DNA from: Clostridiales bacterium VE202-21
Lineage (GTDB): Bacteria; Bacillota; Clostridia; Lachnospirales; Lachnospiraceae
NCBI GenBank assembly: GCA_000509105.1
Contig: BAIF02000054.1
Span: 1-64,000 of the forward strand
Direction: 5' to 3'
Length of the DNA stretch: 64,000 nt
The notes beneath the pieces are model-generated. The model did not search any database and was not told the DNA's origin. It saw only the letters and a program-made list of their open reading frames with translations. Every line of letters starts with the position of its first letter. Positions within the stretch are counted from its first letter, which is position 1. Positions 41,023-50,700 of this stretch are shown piece after piece. The position numbers and the translations under genes are program-made.

Positions 41023-42558
41023 TTATAAGTCTATAATTGCATCATCATCCAGCATCTCAAAATCACTTGCCGGCTGTGCAGGTATGGTATCCTGCCCGCT
41101 TCTGCTGTTTACAAGTTTTGCATAAAGCCCCATGACCTGAATCGTAATGAGCGGTGTCATGGCAACCATTGCTACTAATCCAAATGCATCCGTTACGATA
41201 TTTCCGCCCAGGGTCACGCATGCTCCCTGTGCCAGCGGCAGCAGGAAGGCAGCCGTCATGGGGCCGGAAGCCACGCCGCCGGAGTCAAAAGCGATGGCAG
41301 TATAGATCTTGGGCACAAAAAACGAGATACCCAGCGCAAGAGCATAACCCGGGATTAAGAACCAGAGAATAGAAATCCCTGTCATCACCCGGATCATTGC
41401 GATGCCAAGTGAGATCGCCACACCCACAGAGAGTCCGATTCCCATAGCTTTTGCCGAAATAGCGCCGTCTGTAATTTCCTCTACCTGCTTATTCAGCACA
41501 TATACGGCAGGCTCGGCTTTTACAATGTAATATCCCATCACCATTGCAATCGGAATCAGCGTCCAGTGATGTTCCAGGCCCGCGAGTACCTGGCCCAGAT
41601 AATTTCCGGCGGGCATAAATCCCACATTAACCCCGGTCAAAAACAGAACCAGACCGATATATGTATAGATAAGACCCATAAATATTTTCATAAGCGTACG
41701 TTTTGACAGTTTTAAAACTAAAAGCTGAAAAGCAAGGAAAAACAGCACAATAGGCAGCAGAGAAAGGGCAATTTCTTTCATATAAGTAGGAAACTCAACA
41801 GCGAACAGATGCCATAGCTCCGTTGAATTTTCAATGTCCGGAATGACAGGCGGTACATATGCGCTTTCCTTCGGATTGTAGATCATTCCCAGAATCATAA
41901 CCGCCAGTATCGGGCCAATCGAGCAGAGCGCAACAAGACCGAAACTGTCATCCGCTGCATGCCGGTCACTTCGGATTGAGGAAATACCAATACCTAAAGC
42001 CATGATAAATGGAACTGTCATAGGACCCGTTGTCACGCCACCGGAGTCAAAGGCTACACCCAGAAAATCTTCAGGCACGAAAAATGCCAGCACAAAGATA
42101 ATAAAATAGAAAATCAGAAGCAAAGGCGGCAGCGGTATTCCAAACAGCATACGCAAAAATGAAACGACCAGAAAAACACCCACACCACACGCTACAGATA
42201 AAATCAATACCATATTTGGAACGGATGGAACCTGTTGTGCAAGAACCTGCAGATCCGGCTCCGATATTGTGATAATTGCCCCAAGTAAAAAAGAAATTCC
42301 AACTACGAGCAACAGCTTCTTACTTTTGGTCAGACAGGTGCCGACCCGTTCACCCATCGGTGTCATTGCAACCTCTGCACCGAGCGTAAAAAACATCATG
42401 CCCAGCAAAAGCAGTACGGCTCCGATCAAAAAGCAAAGTAAGATACTTGGGGAAATCGGCGCTACTCCAAAGCATAAAAAGAGTACGATACCGATAATCG
42501 GCAGAACAGCGCTTACCGCCTCCCGCCATTTCTCATTTAATTTTTTTGTAATACTCAA
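41023..42558 (-). CDS. DUF1538 family membrane protein (two repeats)
   Basis: 511 aa, about 12-14 hydrophobic segments and an internal duplication: FDSGGVTTGPMTVPFIMALG in the first half and FDSGGVASGPMTAAFLLPLA in the second. The repeat suggests a two-fold transporter, but the substrate is unknown. The start is uncertain: the first in-frame codon is TTG at 42558, 13 nt from a GGAG. An ATG nearer that site (plus 42567-42569) is out of frame and stops after four codons. The next in-frame Met would remove the first ~50 residues including membrane segments. Confidence 0.83.
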   Translation of the reverse strand: MSITKKLNEKWREAVSAVLPIIGIVLFLCFGVAPISPSILLCFLIGAVLLLLGMMFFTLGAEVAMTPMGERVGTCLTKSKKLLLVVGISFLLGAIITISEPDLQVLAQQVPSVPNMVLILSVACGVGVFLVVSFLRMLFGIPLPPLLLIFYFIIFVLAFFVPEDFLGVAFDSGGVTTGPMTVPFIMALGIGISSIRSDRHAADDSFGLVALCSIGPILAVMILGMIYNPKESAYVPPVIPDIENSTELWHLFAVEFPTYMKEIALSLLPIVLFFLAFQLLVLKLSKRTLMKIFMGLIYTYIGLVLFLTGVNVGFMPAGNYLGQVLAGLEHHWTLIPIAMVMGYYIVKAEPAVYVLNKQVEEITDGAISAKAMGIGLSVGVAISLGIAMIRVMTGISILWFLIPGYALALGISFFVPKIYTAIAFDSGGVASGPMTAAFLLPLAQGACVTLGGNIVTDAFGLVAMVAMTPLITIQVMGLYAKLVNSRSGQDTIPAQPASDFEMLDDDAIIDL

Positions 42559-42923
42559 ACTTTCACCATGACTCCTTTCTAGAACGTGTCTGAAAAAATT
42601 GTACAGTTACCGAGAATTGCTCTCATTATAAGTATTAGTATAACATAAATTCTTTGGCACCGAAATATTTTTTTTATGAAAAGTTCATAAAAAATGTATC
42701 GGTGCTGCTTTTTATGAAAGTGGGGTAGGGTATGCTCGCCCCCATTCGCCGGCAAGTCTAAAGTTATGCAAATATATTGATACTATGCACGGTCCATAGG
42801 ACGTGAATAGTATCAATATCTTGTGTCACAAGAGAATCAGCAGGAGGAGACCGCTTGTATAACATTTTAGGGTATGTTAAAGTTAAGTAGCTTATAAAAC
42901 GAGACATGGAGAGGAGATCATGT
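42559..42923. promoter_or_regulatory. Divergent intergenic region with MarR-like box and palindromes
   Basis: It contains a near copy of the MarR operator (TATTTCGGTGCCAAAGA on the minus strand, plus 42651-42667), an AT-rich perfect hairpin (TTTTTTATGAA-AAG-TTCATAAAAAA, about 42670-42694) and a family 1 palindrome at 42779-42814 (GATACTATGCACGGTCC ... GGACGTGAATAGTATC). A -10-like TATACT on the minus strand lies near 42639. No gene is seen. Confidence 0.55.
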
Positions 42924-43784
42924 ATGCTGACATTTCACAATATATACCGTCCGCTGACCGCCCGTCCTTTTTTAGCGGACGATACTTACAGAGAGTACAG
43001 TCCATGCGTTTCCCTGTCACCTTATGTGGCATGTTACTGGACGGAGGGGGATTACATACCTATAGACGGCAGACAGAATAGCTGTCACAATTATAAAGGA
43101 AGCAGCAGGGAGGTGCTGGTGATACCGGATACCTGTATGGATATTATTGTAAATGTAAACCATACCAGCCAGAAGATTACCGGTTATTTGTGCGGGATAC
43201 AGGACAAGCCGTTTCTGGCACAGTCACGGGAAGATACGGACATAGTCAGCAGTTTTGCCATTCGTTTTCACTTTTGGGCCGCCAGTTTTTTCTTTTCTAT
43301 GAATCTGAAAGATGCGTGTAATCAGACAACGGAGCTGGAGGCTCTGGGAGAAGGCTGGGGCCGGCTCTTTGACCCGTTCTTTTATCTGACGGAGGTGGAA
43401 GAGCGGATAGCATATGTGGAGGCATTTTTGCTGCAGAAGCTGGAAAAGGCAGAGGAAAATTCAGATCTGCTCAATTCGATACAACGAATATTGTCTGCAT
43501 CGGGCGCGGTGGCTGTCCGGGATATCTGTGAGTACAGTGCGGTCAGCCAGAGACAGATCGAGCGCCTGTTTCTGCAGAAGATAGGCATGCCTCCGAAAAA
43601 GATTGCCAGCCTGGTGCGTTACCAGAATGTATGGCGGGAGATCGTGACGTCGGAGTCATTTAACGCGCAGAACGCAGTATACCGTTACGGGTACACAGAC
43701 CAGGCGCATCTATTAAAGGAATTCAGGCGTTTTCACGGTACAAACCCGGAGGGGGCTAAGAAAATTGCCATAAAAAACCAATGA
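42924..43784 (+). CDS. AraC family regulator with DUF6597-like N-terminal domain
   Basis: 286 aa. The N-terminus SPYVACYWTEGDY plus VIPDTCMDIIVN is the pattern of DUF6597 regulators; the C-terminal HTH contains VRDICEYSAVSQRQIERLFL and YRYGYTDQAHLLKEFRRFHG. The start 42924 has GAGGAG 7 nt upstream. It is likely to control the adjacent gene at 43859 or itself; the effector is unknown. Confidence 0.88.
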   Translation: MLTFHNIYRPLTARPFLADDTYREYSPCVSLSPYVACYWTEGDYIPIDGRQNSCHNYKGSSREVLVIPDTCMDIIVNVNHTSQKITGYLCGIQDKPFLAQSREDTDIVSSFAIRFHFWAASFFFSMNLKDACNQTTELEALGEGWGRLFDPFFYLTEVEERIAYVEAFLLQKLEKAEENSDLLNSIQRILSASGAVAVRDICEYSAVSQRQIERLFLQKIGMPPKKIASLVRYQNVWREIVTSESFNAQNAVYRYGYTDQAHLLKEFRRFHGTNPEGAKKIAIKNQ

Positions 43785-43858
43785 CCATGTCGTTTTTTTA
43801 CAATACGGACAGGCCTGATTCTGATAATATTTCTGTAAAAGACTGATGGAGGAATAGG

Positions 43859-44818
43859 ATGATGAAGACGCTCAAACAAAAAGATTATCAGGAAATACGT
43901 ACATGGTTTCACAGAAACGCAAGACCACTGGAGATGGCCCTGTGGAATTATTTTCATGAAGACGGGACGCGGGAGGCGGTTGCAGAGGAACTGTCATATT
44001 ATCAGAATGAGGACGGCAGATTTGGAAACGCGGTAGAACCCGACGGCTGGAACCCGGAATCTTCTCCCTACGCTACAATGACAGCAGCTATTACGCTTAG
44101 AAAAATAGAGTTAATGGAGCATGCAGGCACGGATCACCCTATGGTTCAGGGAATCTTACGTTATCTGGACAGCGGGGTTTACAGCGATGAAGACGGATGG
44201 TTTTTCTCAATCCCATCCAGTGACAATTACCCTCATGCGCCATGGTGGACATTCAGTGAAAAAGAAAACAAACTGCAGAGCCTGGGAATCACTGCAGGCC
44301 TTTGCTCTTTCATTCTGCATTACGCAGAACCGGAGACATCTGTATATAATAAGGCGCTGAAGTATACAGAACAGCTTCTTAAAAAAGCGGAATCCACGGA
44401 AGATTTTGGAGAAATGGGGGCCGGCGGCATGTGCGTGCTTTTGATAGATGTGTTGCAGAAAGGCCTGTTTCCGGATCTGGAATGCGGGAGGCTTCTGGAG
44501 AAAATGGGAGAGGCTTCTAATAGCAGAATTGAGCGGAACCCGGAAAAGTGGGCAATGTACACACCTAGGCCGTCGGAATTTATCGAGTCGCCAAACAGTC
44601 CATTGTATAAAGGAAACGAAGAAATCGTAGAGAAAGAGCTGGATTATCTGATAGATACGCGTAATCCGGGCGGAGTATGGGATATCACATGGAGCTGGTT
44701 TGATCTGGGGGAGAAATACGCAAAAGAATTTGCAATCAGCGCAAATTGGTGGATGGGAGTGAAGGCCATCGATAAGGTGGGGTTCCTTAAAAGCTTTGGG
44801 AGGGTGGACGCTTTATAG
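43859..44818 (+). CDS. Predicted alpha/alpha-toroid protein, prenyltransferase-like fold
   Basis: 319 aa, no signal or membrane segment. Repeated helix pairs with QNEDGRFGNAVEPDGWNPES and YSDEDGWFFSIPSSDNYPHA, then ITAGLCSFILHY and NPGGVWDITWSWFD resemble squalene-cyclase/prenyltransferase toroids (QDGxFG-type turns). No catalytic motif I can name. The gene is common in Lachnospiraceae as a hypothetical protein. The stop codon lies inside the left arm of the long inverted repeat at 44811. Confidence 0.6.
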   Translation: MMKTLKQKDYQEIRTWFHRNARPLEMALWNYFHEDGTREAVAEELSYYQNEDGRFGNAVEPDGWNPESSPYATMTAAITLRKIELMEHAGTDHPMVQGILRYLDSGVYSDEDGWFFSIPSSDNYPHAPWWTFSEKENKLQSLGITAGLCSFILHYAEPETSVYNKALKYTEQLLKKAESTEDFGEMGAGGMCVLLIDVLQKGLFPDLECGRLLEKMGEASNSRIERNPEKWAMYTPRPSEFIESPNSPLYKGNEEIVEKELDYLIDTRNPGGVWDITWSWFDLGEKYAKEFAISANWWMGVKAIDKVGFLKSFGRVDAL

Positions 44819-45121
44819 AAGCCCATAACGGAAGACACCCTACGGAACATGATATAGGGGGCTGAAAAAGCGTAGGCACGGCTGTAAGCTGGAGTAGAGT
44901 AAAAAAGCAGAAAAACAGAAAAATCGGGGTAACCTGGACACATCACTGAAGCCTGGATGGCTTCACGCGCTGGGGTCAGGGATTTTTGTGACTCGGTATC
45001 ACAAAAATCACCCCGGTTTTTCTGCTTTTTTTCTCAGCTCCAGCTTACAGCCGTGCCTACGCTCTTCCAGCCCCCGATATCATGTTCCGGGGGGGGGGGC
45101 TTCCGTTTGGGTTTCTATAAC
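44811..45121. repeat. Long inverted repeat, about 310 bp
   Basis: The left arm starts at the stop of the preceding gene and the right arm ends at TTTCTATAACG. The best block, GGAACATGATAT to GGAGTAGAG (44844-44899), pairs with 45032-45088 with only a few mismatches. The pairing continues inward through AAAAAAGCAGAAAAAC and CGGGGT to about 45010, and outward to TTATAGAA. The central loop contains GAAGCC/GGCTTC and GATTTTTGTGA/TCACAAAAATC hairpins. An 11-G run (45089-45099) is in the right arm. It could be a MITE-like element or a long structured RNA; it has no open frame with a start site. Confidence 0.85.
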
Positions 45122-45230
45122 GCTGGTGCGTCCGGGCGGGAGGCGGAGCAGCGGAAAGTGGCGGGGAAGGCGGATTGAATTGAGGGGTCATACAATTGAC
45201 CAGTAAGAAATAGGTAAGTTTTCCAAATTT

Positions 45231-45259
45231 TCACTTTATGTTATACTTATTTTATTAGT
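45231..45259 (+). promoter_or_regulatory. Possible promoter of the treble-clef nuclease gene
   Basis: TATACT near 45243-45248, 17 nt after TTTTCC. The -35 box is weak. It is the only promoter-like pair between the inverted repeat and the gene start at 45278. Confidence 0.45.
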
Positions 45260-45277
45260 GTTTTTAGGAGAATACAT

Positions 45278-47626
45278 ATGAGAATATCTTTTTATGATTA
45301 TTGTAAGAGGCATGGGCGGGAAGAGGTGCTTGAACAGTGGGATTATGAGGTGAATGGGCTTTCTCCAGAGGAGGTGCCGAGTAGTTCCAGAGAGGCGGTT
45401 TCCTGGAGGTGCGGGCGGGGGCATACGTGGACAGCTCCTCCTGCATGGCGTAATAGGTGTAAGTATACGGACTGCCCTTATTGTTCTCACAGGCGGGTAT
45501 CGGAGGAGTATAATCTGGAACGGATTTATCCGGAGCTGGCAAAGTGCTGGGATTATGAGAAGAATGAGAGGACCCCGGATCAGGTGCTTCCCGGTTCGGG
45601 TAAGAAATTCTGGTGGAAATGTGATCGCGGGCACAGCTGGTATAAGAGCCCGAATGAGCAGGGGGATTTTAAGGGATGCTGCTACTGCCGGGGAGAGCTG
45701 GTAAGTGAAGAGTATAATTTGCAGGCGCTGTTTCCGGGGATTGCACGGGAATGGGATTATGAAAAAAATGACCTGAAACCGGAAGAAATACATCCATTCA
45801 GCGGGAAGAAGGTTTACTGGCAGTGCAGCTTTAACCCCACGCATAGGTGGCGGGCGTTTGTGTCAAACAGGACGCAGCATGCACAGGGCTGTCCGGTTTG
45901 CAAAAAGCAGGGGAAAACTTCTTTCCCGGAACAGGTGATTTATTATTATATGAAGAAAATTTTCCCGGAATGCACCAACAGAGCTGTGATCGATTGTTTT
46001 GAAGTGGATGTCTTTATACCGGACCTTCAGCTGGGGATTGAGTATAATGGAGTGTTCCATGAGATATATGACCGGGCGGATTATGATAATCGTAAAGCGG
46101 ACTATCTGCAAAGCATCGGGATCGGGGTGCTGACGGTCAGAGAGCAGACAGGGGAACGGGACTGGGAAGCAAAAGGAACAAAAGAGCAGAAACAAGAGAC
46201 AAAACGAGAGATTGTCTGCAGTGTTGACCATTCGTATAAGTATATGAATGAGGTTGTGTCCGCGATTGTGAGATACATAAACAGCCATTATGGGATGAAC
46301 ATAAAGATGGATGTGGATGTCGTCCGCGATGCCCAGTATATCCGTACGCTTCTGGTGGAAGGTAAAAAGAAAAACAGCCTGGCGTCCAGATATCCGGAGC
46401 TCGCAGGGGAATGGCATAAGGAGGCGAACTGGCCGATTACTCCCGAGATGGTGGAATACGGAGCAGGAACTGATTATACTTGGCAGTGCGAAAAAGGGCA
46501 TGTCTGGAAAATGTCCCCAAATAAACGGACCAACCGCGGTTATGGCTGCCCTTTTTGTTCCGGGCACAGAGTGAGCAATGAGAACCGGCTGTCAGTGCAG
46601 AATCCGGGGATTGCGAAGATGTGGGATACCGAAGGCAATGATGGGCTTACGCCGGATGACGTATCGGTAGGCTCCCACGCAATAGTCAGCTGGCGCTGCG
46701 AAAAGGGCCATACGTGGAGGCGGAATGTCAGAGAGATGGTGAAAAGCGGAAGGTGCCCCTACTGCAGCGGCAGAAGGCTCACAAGGGAGAACAGCCTGGC
46801 TGCAAAAAAACCGGAGCTTTTGGAACAATGGGACTGGGAGAAAAACGAGGGCTCTCCGTGGGAGTTATCCTGTGCGAATAACAACTATGCCTATTGGATC
46901 TGTGAAAAAGGCCATTCCTGGAAGGCTAAGATATCCAACCGCAGTGTTCTGGGGCGGGGCTGCCCTTATTGCTCCGGTCGCAGGCCGACAGAAGGGGAGA
47001 ACCTGGAGGCTGTATACCCGCATGTTGCGGCTGAATGGAATTATGAGAAAAACGATCCGCTAACTCCAAAGGATGTGCGGCCGAAATCCAATAAAAAAGT
47101 ATGGTGGATCTGTTCTGCCGGGCATGAATGGGAAAAGGAGATTCAGGCCAGAACTGCAGGCAGCAGATGTCCTGTATGCCGCAGCCGGTATGTGCGCGGC
47201 GGGAACAGCCTGGATAAGACGCATCCGGAGGTGGCAGCCCGCTGGCATTATGGTAAAAATAAAATGCTGCATCCCAAAAATGTTTCAGCCGGATCCGGAG
47301 AAAAAGTCTGGTGGCAGTGCACGAAGTATCCGCATCATGAATGGTGCAGGAGGATCTCGCATGAGGTGGGCAGCAAAAAGGGCTGCCCCTACTGCGCCGG
47401 ATACCGGGTATGCAGGGAAAATTCGCTGGCAGCTTGTTTTCCGGCCCTGGTAAGGGAGTGGGATTACAGGAAAAACGGTTCGCTTCAGCCCCATGACCTG
47501 ACCTGTACAAGCAGAAAACCGGTCTTTTGGATCTGCGAAAAAGGACACTCATGGCAGGCAGACGCCGCAAGCAGGACGCAGAAGAACAAAACGTGTCCGT
47601 ACTGTGAGGAAGGCGGACGTTATTGA
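45278..47626 (+). CDS. Nine treble-clef zinc modules around a nuclease-like core
   Basis: 782 aa, no signal or membrane segment. Nine modules of about 55-65 aa (DUF4379-type treble clef), each with WxCxxGHxW and a later CPxC: three before residue 210 and six after 367 (e.g. YTWQCEKGHVW, VSWRCEKGHTW, VWWICSAGHEW). Between them, residues ~212-300 hold a Vsr/DUF559-like PD-(D/E)XK pattern: SFPEQVIYYYMKKIFP, EVDVFIPDLQLGIEYNG (E...D...ExN) and DNRKADYLQSIGIGVLTVRE. It is most likely a DNA-binding endonuclease for repair, defence or homing. AGGAG precedes the ATG by 7 nt. It stands alone, right after the long inverted repeat. Confidence 0.85.
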   Translation: MRISFYDYCKRHGREEVLEQWDYEVNGLSPEEVPSSSREAVSWRCGRGHTWTAPPAWRNRCKYTDCPYCSHRRVSEEYNLERIYPELAKCWDYEKNERTPDQVLPGSGKKFWWKCDRGHSWYKSPNEQGDFKGCCYCRGELVSEEYNLQALFPGIAREWDYEKNDLKPEEIHPFSGKKVYWQCSFNPTHRWRAFVSNRTQHAQGCPVCKKQGKTSFPEQVIYYYMKKIFPECTNRAVIDCFEVDVFIPDLQLGIEYNGVFHEIYDRADYDNRKADYLQSIGIGVLTVREQTGERDWEAKGTKEQKQETKREIVCSVDHSYKYMNEVVSAIVRYINSHYGMNIKMDVDVVRDAQYIRTLLVEGKKKNSLASRYPELAGEWHKEANWPITPEMVEYGAGTDYTWQCEKGHVWKMSPNKRTNRGYGCPFCSGHRVSNENRLSVQNPGIAKMWDTEGNDGLTPDDVSVGSHAIVSWRCEKGHTWRRNVREMVKSGRCPYCSGRRLTRENSLAAKKPELLEQWDWEKNEGSPWELSCANNNYAYWICEKGHSWKAKISNRSVLGRGCPYCSGRRPTEGENLEAVYPHVAAEWNYEKNDPLTPKDVRPKSNKKVWWICSAGHEWEKEIQARTAGSRCPVCRSRYVRGGNSLDKTHPEVAARWHYGKNKMLHPKNVSAGSGEKVWWQCTKYPHHEWCRRISHEVGSKKGCPYCAGYRVCRENSLAACFPALVREWDYRKNGSLQPHDLTCTSRKPVFWICEKGHSWQADAASRTQKNKTCPYCEEGGRY

Positions 47627-47639
47627 ACCGCGATTTTCG

Positions 47640-47668
47640 TTGTGTTTTAAGCCGGGATTCAGTATAAT
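47640..47668 (+). promoter_or_regulatory. Promoter for the SnoaL-PAS hybrid kinase
   Basis: TTGTGT (47640-47645), 17-nt spacer, TATAAT (47663-47668), about 90 nt before the GTG start. Confidence 0.7.
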
Positions 47669-47755
47669 TAAGAAACAACCGAATTACCTGCCAGGTGCGA
47701 AAGAAATACCGCATGTGGGACTGGTTAAAATAATAAGAAAGCGGGTTTAGACGGC

Positions 47756-50700
47756 GTGAGAACAAAAACAGACAGAGAGTACAATCAACGTTTGGAGGAT
47801 GTGAAAAACCTGGCCAGCAGTATGATGCACATGCATTACTGCGATCATGATATGGAGGGGATTACGGCATTGTTTTCTCCCCAGTTTTCCTGGCTCGGCA
47901 CCGGAGAAGATGAGTGCCTCTCAGGCCGGGAAGCCTGTACGAAGCAGTTTCTGAATTACGGCGGGGTCATACCGAAATGCATGATATGGGATGAAGAATA
48001 TGATGTCATTGTTCCGGTGGAAGATGTATACGTGGTGATGGGGCGCATGTGGATTGCCACAGACCCCAATACCGAGATGTACCTTAAAGCACATCAGAGG
48101 GTGACATTTGTATTCCGGGATACGGATGAGGGGCTGCGCTGTTCCCATATCCATTGTTCCAATCCCTACCAGGAACTGCTGGAGGGGGAACTGTTTCCGG
48201 ATAAGATCGGCAGACAGTCCTATGAATATGTGCAGGAGCGCCTTCTGGCTCTGGAGGAGGAGAAGAAGCAGCAGAACCGGCAGATGGAAGTGATCATGTC
48301 CTCAATTGCGGGCGGACTTAAAATCAGCAATGACGATGATACCTATTCTTTTGCATTTGTGAGCAGGGAGGCGGCCGGCCTGTTTGGCTATACGGTGGAG
48401 GAGTTTATGGAGGCCACAGGCGGCACTGCGGTGGGGACAGTATACCCTCCGGACCTGGAACAGGCGCTGGCCGACTGCGCGGAAGCCTTCAAAGACGGCG
48501 GGCTGGAGTATTCCACAAAATACCGGGTCCGGTGTAAGGACGGAAGTCTGAAGTGGATTATTGACAGTGGAAAAAAGGCACAGGACGCGGACGGAAACTG
48601 GATGGTCAACAGCCTGTATCTGGATATAACGGGATCTGAGGAGGATGCCCAGCGTCTTCGCGAGCAGACCGAACTGCTGACGAGTATCTACGATACCGTA
48701 CCCTGCGGGATTATACGCTTTGTTCAATGCCGTGACGGCAGTTACCGCTTAATTTCTCTTAACTGGGCCGTTGTTTTACTGATGGGATATCACAGTATAG
48801 AAGAGGGGATGGGGGACTGGCAGGAAGGTGTGCTTGGGGCAGTGAGCGCGGAAGACCGGGAAGTTCTGCATGAGATATATTATGGGCTGAATAAAATCGG
48901 GGATTACAAGGATAATGAGTACCGCGTTATCTGGAAAGACGGTTCTGTCCACTGGATGCAGGGTACCACTATGATTGTGGGAACCACGTCTGAAGGTGAA
49001 AATATCCTGCAGCGCACTGTTATAGATATCACGCAGAGAAAGATCCTTCAGGAGCAGCTGAACCGGGAGCAGGAAATGTACCGTGTGGCCATGGAGGTCA
49101 GCTCTGCCGTCATGTTTGAATACGATATGGAGGCAGACCGTTTTATCAGCTATGAACCGATCACGGGCGAGGGGGTTCTTCGCAACGAGATAGAAAATTA
49201 TTCTAAAGCACTGCTGGAGCAGGAGATTGTGCATCCCGATGATGTCCCAATGGTAATGGATAACATATGCAAAGGGCGGACCGAAGTGTTTGAGGTGCGC
49301 TGTTCAACTCCGCGGACAGGTCTTGGCAGTTATTTATGGTATAGGGCAAACGGACGGCTCGTGATGGATAATGGAAAGCCGGCCCGCGTGGTAGGCGCAC
49401 TCTATAATATCCATAGGATGAAGTCGGAGCTCTCAGAAAACAGTGAACGCCTCTACATGAACCAGTCTGCGCTCCGGGCAATCAATGGCGTGTATGTGAG
49501 TATTTTCTATGTGAATCTGGAGGAAGACACTTATTATGCGGTTCGGCTGCCCGAGGCGGGAAGTGTAATGGCGCCTCCCAGAAACGGTTCCTATTCCGGC
49601 CAGCTCCGCAGTTATATTTTGCGGGAAATTAATCTTGCTGACTGGAATAAGGTATCTGATATCTGCAGAAAAGAAAATCTTCTGAGAGAGTTAAAAACAG
49701 AGAACCGGCATATGGAGGTGGAATTCCGGAACAGACAGTCCGAGCTGTGGCTGCGTATGGAAGTGCATCTCAGAAAGGCGGAGAACGAAAAACCAGATAC
49801 TGCAATCATCGCGTTTCGTAATATCAGTGCAGAAAAACAGAAGGAACTGGAATATTATGAGGAAGAAAAACGGGCTAAGCACGCACTGGAAGAAGCTTAT
49901 GATTCCCTGAATAAGGCAAACCAGGCGAAGTCTGATTTCCTTTCAAAGATGAGCCATGATATCAGAACTCCGATGAATGCGATTCTGGGCATGACCACCA
50001 TTGCCAAGAATCATATGGAGGATAAGGAAAAGATGGAAGACTGCCTGAATAAGATCGATCTGTCCGGAGGGCATCTTCTCGAATTAATCAATAAAGTGCT
50101 GGATATGTCCAAGATTGAAGCGGGCAGCGTAGCGCTCAGTGAGGATAAGTTTCGGATTGACGGCGTACTGGAGGAGGTGTCGGAGATCATCCGCCCCGAT
50201 GCGGACAGCCATAAGCTGGCTTACACAGCCTGTGTAAAGCAGCCAAAACACTGCTGGGTGTATGGGGATGCCGTGCGTGTAAAGCAAATTCTGCTTAATC
50301 TGCTTTCTAATGCAGTAAAGTATACCAATGAAAACGGTCATATCAATGTCCGGCTGGAAGAAAAGCTTTCAGGAAGGAATGGGATCGGATGCTACGAATT
50401 TGTTGTGGAAGACGACGGAATAGGCATGTCGGAACCGTTTAAAAGCAAGATGTTCCTGCCCTTTGAACGGGCAGAAGATTCCCGTGTGAGCAGAATTCAG
50501 GGAACTGGCCTGGGACTGGCTATTACCCGCAATCTGGTACAGATGATGAACGGCAACATCCAGGTGGAGAGTGAGTTAAATAAGGGATCCCGTTTTACTG
50601 TCACGATCTTCCTAAAACTTGCACAGGAGGAAGAGGGAGCTGTATATCCCCATTTTTCGGTACAGCCGGGGCCCGAGGCGGGATTCGCCGGGCATATGAG

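Noticed and set aside
44811-45121. Retron-type non-coding RNA
   Set aside because: No reverse transcriptase gene is nearby; the adjacent gene is a zinc-ribbon nuclease.
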